Shown: positions 32,228 through 37,687 of the stretch, in pieces
Numbering within the stretch: the first letter of the stretch is position 1
Layout of the letters: each line of letters starts with the position of its first letter
From: an uncultured Prevotella sp.
GTDB taxonomy: Bacteria; Bacteroidota; Bacteroidia; Bacteroidales; Bacteroidaceae
Direction: 5' to 3'
Assembly: GCA_944319795.1 (NCBI GenBank)
Contig: CALUFA010000022.1
Location: 1 to 37,687, forward strand
DNA: 37,687 nt
Notes under the pieces: model-generated
Databases searched by the model: none
Told to the model about the DNA's origin: nothing
Seen by the model: only the letters and a program-made list of their open reading frames with translations
Program-made: the position numbers and the translations under genes

Positions 32228-33118
32228 ATGAAGAACATGATATTTGCATTGGCGGTTTTGTCATTGGTGGCGTGTAACAAAGGCGGCATGGAGCACGACG
32301 CGATGGGAACATTTGAGGCCACCGAAGTTATAGTGTCGGCCGAGCAGGCGGGCAGGCTGATGTATTTCAACATAGAAGAAGGCGCAAATGTCGACAGCGG
32401 CCAGCATGTGGCACTCATCGACACTGTGCAACTGCAACTGCAGGCGCTGCAGCTCGGGGCGACGAAAGAGGCTTATGCTGTCAGCCGTCCCGACATGGCA
32501 AAGCAGATAGCGGTGACGAAACAGCAGCTGGCCAAGGCCGAGCACGAACGTAAAAGGTATGAAGCCCTTGTACGCGGCAATGCCGCCAACCGCAAGCTGC
32601 TTGACGACGCAGAGAACGAAGTGCGCATGTTACGCCGCCAGTTGGATGCCCAGGTGTCACAATTAAGCAATACTACGGGTAGCCTGAACCGCCAGATGGA
32701 TGCTGCGGAGATACAGCGCCGCCAGGTAATAGACCGCTTGGAGAAGTGCCGCGTCAAGTCGCCGATAAGTGGAACCGTGCTCGAAAAGTATGCCGAAGCC
32801 GGGGAATACGCCACGCCGGGCAAGCCGCTGTTCAAGGTTGCCGACATAACCGATATGGTGTTGAGGGCGTATGTAACGGCACCTCAGTTGACTTCGCTTA
32901 AGATAGGGCAACAGGTGAAGGTTTATGCAGACTCGGGCGATGACTCAATGCGCGAGTATGAGGGCGTGGTGTCATGGATTTCAGACAAGGCAGAGTTTAC
33001 TCCAAAGACCATACAGACGCGCGACGAGCGCGCCAACCTTGTCTATGCGGTTAAGATAAGGGTAAGGAATACTGACGGGCTGATTAAGATAGGGATGTAC
33101 GGCGAGGCTGACTTTTAA
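32228..33118 (+). CDS. HlyD/YbhG-type periplasmic adaptor lipoprotein
   Basis: The 296-residue protein begins MKNMIFALAVLSLVACNKG, a lipoprotein signal with lipobox LVAC. It has two halves of a biotinyl-lipoyl-like domain (ATEVIVSAEQAGRLMYFNIE...GQHVALID and VKSPISGTVLEKYAEAGEYA), separated by a long alpha-helical hairpin (about 70-165, rich in Lys/Gln/Arg), then a beta-barrel (PLFKVADITDMVLRAYVTAP, IGQQVKVYAD). It should bridge the inner-membrane ABC transporter and the TolC-like tunnel. A T-rich, repeat-bearing gap of 122 bp separates it from the first ATPase gene. Confidence 0.9.
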   Translation: MKNMIFALAVLSLVACNKGGMEHDAMGTFEATEVIVSAEQAGRLMYFNIEEGANVDSGQHVALIDTVQLQLQALQLGATKEAYAVSRPDMAKQIAVTKQQLAKAEHERKRYEALVRGNAANRKLLDDAENEVRMLRRQLDAQVSQLSNTTGSLNRQMDAAEIQRRQVIDRLEKCRVKSPISGTVLEKYAEAGEYATPGKPLFKVADITDMVLRAYVTAPQLTSLKIGQQVKVYADSGDDSMREYEGVVSWISDKAEFTPKTIQTRDERANLVYAVKIRVRNTDGLIKIGMYGEADF

Positions 33119-33240
33119 GTGAAGAACGATGAGTGAAGAGCGAAGAATCCCAATGCATAGCGGCTTTACTTTTTTACCTTTTTACTTTTTTACCTTTCCG
33201 TCCCACCTTCTAACTTTTTCACCTTCTCACTTTTAATATT

Positions 33241-34176
33241 ATGATTTCAGTTTCAGATTTACGAAAGAAATACGGCAAGACTGAGGCCCTCGCCGGCCTG
33301 ACCTTCAACGTAAACGAGGGCGAGATATACGGTATGATAGGCCCTGACGGGGCCGGCAAGACCACGCTTTTCCACATATTGGCGAGCCTGATGCTGCCCG
33401 ACGGCGGGCGGGCTGAGGTAGACGGGCTCGACGTGGTTGGCGATTACCGCGAACTGCGCCGACGCATAGGCTACATGCCCGGTAGGTTTTCACTCTACCA
33501 AGACCTTTCGGTTGAAGAAAACCTGAGGTTTTTCGCATCGGTGTTCGGCACCACCGTCGAGCGGAATTACGACCTCGTAAAGCCGATATACTCTCAGTTG
33601 GAGCCGTTCAGGAAGCGTAGGGCTGGCAAGCTGTCGGGTGGAATGAAGCAGAAGCTGGCCCTTTCGTGTGCGCTGATACACGCCCCGAGGGTGCTGTTGC
33701 TCGACGAACCGACAACAGGCGTAGACCCCGTGTCGCGCAAGGAGTTTTGGCAGATGCTGCTGAAGTTGAGGGATGCCCACGGCATTACGGTTCTCGTGTC
33801 GACGCCTTACATGGACGAAGCCTCGTGGTGCGACCGCATCTCCCTCATAGAAAACGGCCGGCTGCTCCAGACCGATACGCCCGACGGTATATGCCGGGCT
33901 TATTCCGGCAGTTTGTATGCAGTGAGATGTGACGACATGCGCCGCCTGATGGACGCTCTTAAGGATTGCGTCGAAGTGGAATCGGCGTTCTCTTTCGGCG
34001 ACAGCTTCCACGTAACGTTGAGGCATGGGGCCTCGGCGGATACATTGCGCTGCGGTTTGGCTGCAGGCGGATTCGGGCGGGTGGATATACATGGGATAAG
34101 CCCATCGGTAGAAGATTGCTTCATGTCGCTTATGGGAAACCAAGCAACGGCAGCGCGCAGGAATGCGGATATTTGA
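33241..34176 (+). CDS. ABC transporter ATPase 1 (YbhF N-half-like)
   Basis: The 311-residue protein has a full nucleotide-binding domain: Walker A GPDGAGKTT, Q-loop region IGYMPGRFSLYQDLSVEEN, signature LSGGMKQKLALS, Walker B RVLLLDEPTTGVDP and a switch region in which the usual His is not obvious (VLVSTPYMDEA). A C-terminal extension of about 90 residues follows. It corresponds to the first ATPase half of the E. coli fused YbhF. The next gene encodes the other half. The 192-bp gap between the two ATPase genes holds dyad array D. Confidence 0.92.
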   Translation: MISVSDLRKKYGKTEALAGLTFNVNEGEIYGMIGPDGAGKTTLFHILASLMLPDGGRAEVDGLDVVGDYRELRRRIGYMPGRFSLYQDLSVEENLRFFASVFGTTVERNYDLVKPIYSQLEPFRKRRAGKLSGGMKQKLALSCALIHAPRVLLLDEPTTGVDPVSRKEFWQMLLKLRDAHGITVLVSTPYMDEASWCDRISLIENGRLLQTDTPDGICRAYSGSLYAVRCDDMRRLMDALKDCVEVESAFSFGDSFHVTLRHGASADTLRCGLAAGGFGRVDIHGISPSVEDCFMSLMGNQATAARRNADI

Positions 34177-34222
34177 TACGGACGTAATTTGTTGATGTTC
34201 AGCTGCTTGCCGATTGTGTCGC

Positions 34223-34303
34223 AAAACGAGGCTTACGGCCTTGCAAAAGGTAGCCTTTGAGGCTGTAAAAGGTAACCTTTCAGCGTGTGAAAGGATGCTT
34301 TTC
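34223..34303. repeat. 22-bp-period dyad array D, inside the efflux operon
   Basis: Units start at 34223, 34245, 34267 and 34289, exactly 22 bp apart: AAAACGAGGCTTACG, AAAAGGTAGCCTTTG, AAAAGGTAACCTTTC and GAAAGGATGCTTTTC. Spacers are GCCTTGC, AGGCTGT and AGCGTGT. It lies between two co-oriented genes of one operon. Confidence 0.85.
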
Positions 34304-34368
34304 GCAAACCCGGATATTTGATACGGCTTTTCGGCCGGCTGACGCTCTAATGAAAATATACGATAGAT

Positions 34369-35109
34369 ATGGACACGGAACATGTAATTAAGGCGGAAGA
34401 ACTGACAAAGCGGTTCGGCGGTTTCGTCGCCGTAGACCGCATAACGTTCGGCGTGCGCCGCGGCGAGATATTCGGTTTTCTCGGCGCAAACGGGGCCGGC
34501 AAGACTACGGCCATGCGCATGCTGTGCGGATTGAGCCGTCCGTCGGGTGGTCGTGCGGTTGTGGCCGGATACGACGTCGGCCGCCAGCCCGAGCAGGTAA
34601 AGCGCCACATTGGATACATGAGCCAAAAGTTTTCGCTTTACGACGACCTTACGGTAATAGAGAACATGCGGCTTTTCGGCGGCATATACGGCATGGGCAA
34701 GAAGGAAATAAAAGAAAAGACAAGCGAATGCCTGAGAGGACTCGGACTTGAAAACGGGCGCTCGTCGCTCGTAGGTTCGCTTCCCCTCGGCATTAAGCAG
34801 AAGCTGGCCTTCGCCGTTTCAACTTTCCACGAGCCCGAGATAGTATTCCTCGACGAGCCTACGGGAGGAGTCGACCCCGTGACGCGCAGGCGCTTTTGGG
34901 AGCAGATATACAAGGCCGCCGCCGGCGGAACTACGGTGTTCGTGACGACGCACTACATGGACGAGGCCGAGTATTGCGACCGCGTGTCGGTAATGGTCGA
35001 CGGACGCATAGCTGCGCTCGATACGCCTAAGGCGCTGAAAGCCCGTTTCCATGCCGGCTCGTTGTATGACGTTTTTTACCATATTGCCCGAGGGGCGGAA
35101 AGGAGTTGA
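34369..35109 (+). CDS. ABC transporter ATPase 2 with degenerate signature (YbhF C-half-like)
   Basis: The 246-residue protein has Walker A GANGAGKTT, GYMSQKFSLYDDLTVIEN, Walker B EIVFLDEPTGGVDPVTRRRF and switch His in VFVTTHYMDEAEYCD. The signature loop reads VGSLPLGIKQKLAF, so the canonical LSGG is LPLG. The same LPLG form occurs in the second ATPase half of E. coli YbhF (from memory), which supports the split-YbhF reading. The two ATPases probably pair as an asymmetric heterodimer. The next gene, a permease, starts 4 bp after the stop. Confidence 0.9.
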   Translation: MDTEHVIKAEELTKRFGGFVAVDRITFGVRRGEIFGFLGANGAGKTTAMRMLCGLSRPSGGRAVVAGYDVGRQPEQVKRHIGYMSQKFSLYDDLTVIENMRLFGGIYGMGKKEIKEKTSECLRGLGLENGRSSLVGSLPLGIKQKLAFAVSTFHEPEIVFLDEPTGGVDPVTRRRFWEQIYKAAAGGTTVFVTTHYMDEAEYCDRVSVMVDGRIAALDTPKALKARFHAGSLYDVFYHIARGAERS

Positions 35110-35112
35110 CGC

Positions 35113-36219
35113 ATGAACCGTTACGTTTCTTTTATTATTAAGGAATTCATGCACATGCTGCGCGACGGCCGCAGCATGCTCATACTGCTCGGCATGCCCG
35201 TGGTGTTGCTTCTGTTGTTCGGCTACGCCGTTACGACCGAGGTTAAGAACGTGCGCGTGGCGGTGCTCGACATGTCGCACGACGGGCTGACTCAGAAGGC
35301 GTGCGAACGTATAGCGGCGAATCCGTACATGATTCTGACCGAATGCGCTACCGACATGCGCCGCATTGAAGATGTGTTGCGCCGGGGCGGGGCCGACGTA
35401 GCCGTAGTGTTCGGCAGCGGTTTCGCCGCCGATATTGTTCACGAGGGTGGGGCCGAAGTGCAGGTGCTCGTCGACGGGACGGAGCCTAACCAGGCCGTGA
35501 TGCGCCTGCAATACGTCAGCCAAACACTTGCATCAATGGGCACGGAGCTTGCCTCCGGCGGCACGGGCCGTGGCGCTACGGGCATTGTCCCCGTAACGCG
35601 CATGCTTTATAATCCGCAGCAAAAGAGCGAATACAACTTCGTTCCGGGCGTGGTCGGCATGATCCTCATGCTCGTTTGCGTGCTGATGGGCAGCGTTGCG
35701 ATAGTACGCGAGAAGGAAACGGGCACTATGGAGCTGCTTCTTGCGTCGCCGCTGTCGCCGGCGTGCATAGTATTGTCGAAGCTCGTGCCTTATTTCGCCG
35801 TCTCTGTTTTCAACGTGGCTACCGTGCTGCTGCTGTCGCGTTATGTCCTCGGAGTGCCGGTGGCCGGCAGCCTGTGGGCGTTGCTCGGCGTAACGCTGCT
35901 TTACATCCTCGTTGCCCTTACGCTCGGATTGTTCGTTTCTAACATAGTGCGCACGCAGTTGGCGGCGATGGTGGTCTCGGTGTTGTTCATCATCCCTACG
36001 GTATATCTGTCAGGTCTGGCATTTCCGATAGAGAGCATGCCCGGGGTGCTGCAATACATTTCAGCCGCCGTTCCGGCGCGCTGGTACATCGACGCGGCCC
36101 GCCGCCTGATGATACAGGGTGTCGACGCGCGCTTCGTAGCGCAAGACGTTGCAGTGATGCTGGTTATGGAGATCGTGCTGCTCGCTGTCGCGCTGAAGAC
36201 GTTTAAGATAAGAATTTAG
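35113..36219 (+). CDS. ABC-2 type permease 1 (YbhS-like)
   Basis: The 368-residue protein has an N-terminal membrane helix (SMLILLGMPVVLLLLFGYAV), a periplasmic domain of about 140 residues (VKNVRVAVLDMSHDGLTQKAC...), then five C-terminal helices with MGSVAIVREKETGTMELLLASPLSPACIVLSKLVPYF, the ABC-2 signature, and VYLSGLAFPIESMPGVLQYISAAVPARWYIDAARRLMIQG. It should form half of the transport channel for ATPases 1 and 2. It starts 4 bp after ATPase 2 and is followed after a repeat-rich 160-bp gap by a paralogous permease. Confidence 0.92.
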   Translation: MNRYVSFIIKEFMHMLRDGRSMLILLGMPVVLLLLFGYAVTTEVKNVRVAVLDMSHDGLTQKACERIAANPYMILTECATDMRRIEDVLRRGGADVAVVFGSGFAADIVHEGGAEVQVLVDGTEPNQAVMRLQYVSQTLASMGTELASGGTGRGATGIVPVTRMLYNPQQKSEYNFVPGVVGMILMLVCVLMGSVAIVREKETGTMELLLASPLSPACIVLSKLVPYFAVSVFNVATVLLLSRYVLGVPVAGSLWALLGVTLLYILVALTLGLFVSNIVRTQLAAMVVSVLFIIPTVYLSGLAFPIESMPGVLQYISAAVPARWYIDAARRLMIQGVDARFVAQDVAVMLVMEIVLLAVALKTFKIRI

Positions 36220-36224
36220 AGAAT

Positions 36225-36370
36225 TTAAAGAAGTTATAGAAGTTAAAGCCAATACCATCGCTGATGGTAATTAACTTTCATAACTTCTCTAACTTCTTTA
36301 ATTTTCAAATAAAACATCAGCGTATGCAAATGGCTTTAACTTCTCTAACTTCTTTAACTTCTCTAACTTC
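36225..36370. repeat. AT-rich 9-bp tandem repeats with a 21-bp inverted repeat between permeases
   Basis: Arms at 36225-36245 and 36281-36301 are reverse complements over 21 bp with one mismatch. The loop holds TACCATC-GCT-GATGGTA. A further tandem of TTAACTTCT/CTAACTTCT nonamers runs at 36335-36370. The units match those of the 28.9-kb repeat. Confidence 0.7.
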
Positions 36371-36379
36371 ATAAAAATA

Positions 36380-37498
36380 ATGACTATAATATATTTAATC
36401 CGCAAAGAATTCCTGCAGATCGGTCGTAATGCTTTTCTTCCGAAAGTGTTCGTCGTGCTGCCTGTCGTAATGCTCCTGGTCGTGCCTTACGCGGCCAACC
36501 AAGAGGTTAAGAACCTGAAGTTTTGCGTGGTCGACAACGACCGCAGCCAACTTTCGCGCCGCCTGATAGGGCGTATAGACGCCTCGTCTTATTTTGACCT
36601 GGCGTCGGTCCAACGTGATTACCGCAGTGCTTTGGAATGCGTTGACAACGGCACGGCCGACGTGATACTGGAGGTACCTGAACGTTTCGCATCGGATTTT
36701 GTGCGCGAAGGTACGGCGAAGGTCAACGTGCACGCCAACGCCGTAAACGGCGTGAAGGGGGCGTTAGGGCAGGCTTACATGGCCAACATCATATCTGATT
36801 TTGCTTCGCCGCCCAGTTCCGGGCGGGGCATGGGCGCGGCGTTGGTCGGGGTCGGAGGCGTCGAAGTGCGCCCGCGCTTCTTGTTCAACGGCCGTATGGA
36901 TTATAGGGTGTTCATGGTTCCGGGCATCATCGCCATGCTGCTGACGCTGCTGATAGGTTTCCTGCCGGCCTTGAACATCGTAGGCGAGAAGGAGAAGGGC
37001 TCTATCGAGCAAATCAACGTAACGCCGGTAAGCCGCCGCGACTTCGTGCTCTCAAAGCTCGTGCCTTACTGGGTTGTCGGCCTGTTCATGCTCTTTTGGT
37101 CGATGTTGTGGGCATACGTGTTCTACGGCATGGAGCCGACGGGCAGCGTCGGGCTTACAGTCTTATCCTCACTGCTGTTCTTCTCGATAATGTCGAGCCT
37201 CGGGTTGGTTGTGTCAAACTATTCTTCAACCATGCGGCAGGCCGCCCTGCTGATGTTCTTCTTCTTGGTAATCTTCGTCCTGATGAGCGGTCTGCTCACT
37301 CCGATAGCGGGCATGCCGCGCTGGGCGCAGGCGCTTACTTACGTCAATCCGCTGCGTTATTATATAGAGTGCCTGCGCGCGTTGTACCTTAAGGGAGCAA
37401 CGTTTGCCGACCTGGGGCCGCAGTTGGGCGTCATGGCCGTTTGCTCGGCGGCGTCATGGGCGGCGTCTGTTTACGGTTACCGTAAGACGGGGGCGTAG
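36380..37498 (+). CDS. ABC-2 type permease 2 (YbhR-like)
   Basis: The 372-residue protein shares the layout of the first permease: N-terminal helix (FVVLPVVMLLVVPYAANQEV), periplasmic domain (KFCVVDNDRSQLSRRLIGRI...), five C-terminal helices with FLPALNIVGEKEKGSIEQINVTPVSRRDFVLSKLVPYW, and MSGLLTPIAGMPRWAQALTYVNPLRYYIECLRALYL near the end. It should pair with permease 1 as the membrane part of the pump. It is the last gene of the operon; a GC hairpin follows. Confidence 0.92.
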   Translation: MTIIYLIRKEFLQIGRNAFLPKVFVVLPVVMLLVVPYAANQEVKNLKFCVVDNDRSQLSRRLIGRIDASSYFDLASVQRDYRSALECVDNGTADVILEVPERFASDFVREGTAKVNVHANAVNGVKGALGQAYMANIISDFASPPSSGRGMGAALVGVGGVEVRPRFLFNGRMDYRVFMVPGIIAMLLTLLIGFLPALNIVGEKEKGSIEQINVTPVSRRDFVLSKLVPYWVVGLFMLFWSMLWAYVFYGMEPTGSVGLTVLSSLLFFSIMSSLGLVVSNYSSTMRQAALLMFFFLVIFVLMSGLLTPIAGMPRWAQALTYVNPLRYYIECLRALYLKGATFADLGPQLGVMAVCSAASWAASVYGYRKTGA

Positions 37499-37505
37499 GC
37501 CGCGT

Positions 37506-37527
37506 GCGGCGGCCCGTGTGCCGCCGC
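37506..37527 (+). terminator. GC hairpin after the efflux operon
   Basis: GCGGCGGC (37506-37513) pairs perfectly with GCCGCCGC (37520-37527) around a 6-nt loop, 7 bp after the stop codon. No T-run follows. Confidence 0.45.
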
Positions 37528-37595
37528 CGTAGTCCGCATAAGTTAAATATCTATAAAACGGGCTGCGGCCCTGCGTGCTTGTATAAAGTTTTTAT

Positions 37596-37603
37596 TACCT
37601 TTG
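37596..37603 (+). promoter_or_regulatory. -7 element for the SRP RNA gene
   Basis: TACCTTTG fits TAnnTTTG and lies directly upstream of the RNA; TGCG at 37572 is a poor -33 box. Confidence 0.55.
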
Positions 37604-37687
37604 CAGCCGCTAAGACGGGCAAGTCTTGCACGGCCAGCTCCCTTCGAATCCTCCAGGACGGGAACGTAGCAAAGGTAGTTGGTTGTA
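37604..37687 (+). ncRNA. ffs: Signal recognition particle RNA, small bacterial type, 3' end beyond window
   Basis: The stretch 37650-37680 (CCAGGACGGGAACGTAGCAA then AGGTA) is the conserved domain IV tip of SRP RNA, which binds the Ffh protein for co-translational targeting of membrane proteins. The upstream side (CAGCTCCCTTCGAATCCT) supplies the 5' strand of the stem. The window ends before the 3' strand is complete. The 5' end is estimated from the -7 box. Confidence 0.8.

Noticed and set aside
33490-34626. 378-codon minus-strand frame across two ATPase genes and the dyad array
   Set aside because: It crosses two conserved genes in antisense and is not protein-like.

Overview
The window looks like a chromosome segment from a Bacteroidales bacterium, most likely Prevotellaceae or a close relative. 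The evidence is Bacteroidetes-type promoters (TAnnTTTG at -7), few purine-rich ribosome-binding sites, secreted proteins with short 'YDLQGRR'-like C-terminal tails, DUF4230 and DUF4861 proteins, and a small bacterial SRP RNA at the right edge. The genes are moderately GC-rich. The first 2.7 kb is clearly AT-richer and probably foreign.

Layout. 1-2.7 kb: remnant of a single-stranded-DNA type replicon (gene II/X-like replication initiator plus a NUMOD3-like microprotein), a hairpin cluster that could be its origin, a REPIN-like 150-bp palindrome, and a 218-bp element with 21-bp terminal inverted repeats. 2.9-6.8 kb: a small secreted protein divergent from a large modular secreted pectinesterase. 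6.8-10 kb: a four-domain sulfur-transfer flavoprotein (CoA-disulfide reductase, rhodanese, TusA and DsrE parts) followed by a B3/B4-domain protein. 10.3-14.4 kb: an exported nitroreductase-like protein, a YhcC-type radical SAM protein and a DPP IV-type peptidase. 14.5-19.4 kb: a DUF4861 protein, then indolepyruvate:ferredoxin oxidoreductase (iorA, iorB) and an aminotransferase that could feed it. 19.7-26.2 kb: a leftward gene run, in transcription order THUMP methyltransferase, second DPP IV-like peptidase, purD, a polytopic membrane protein and a DedA/YqaA protein. 26.7-29.7 kb: a DsbD/TauE-like membrane protein, two tandem DUF4230 proteins and a small lipoprotein. 29.8-37.5 kb: an AraC-family regulator divergent from a complete efflux operon (TolC-like protein, HlyD-like lipoprotein, two ABC ATPases, two ABC-2 permeases). 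It resembles E. coli YbhGFSR with the double ATPase YbhF split into two genes. 37.6 kb to the end: promoter and 5' part of the SRP RNA gene.

The most unusual structure is intergenic. Five loci (about 2.7, 11.0, 19.6, 26.5 and 34.2 kb) carry arrays of a 15-bp dyad, AAAAGG-NNN-CCTTTT, repeated at a strict 22-bp period with 7-bp spacers of the form GCNNYGY. The arrays therefore alternate A4 and T4 tracts about every 11 bp, one helical turn. A sixth site at 6.8 kb is a two-unit variant. The arrays occur between convergent, divergent and co-oriented genes, so they are not simply terminators. A second intergenic theme is long AT-rich inverted repeats built from 7- or 9-bp tandem units (21.1, 27.4, 28.9, 29.7 and 36.3 kb).
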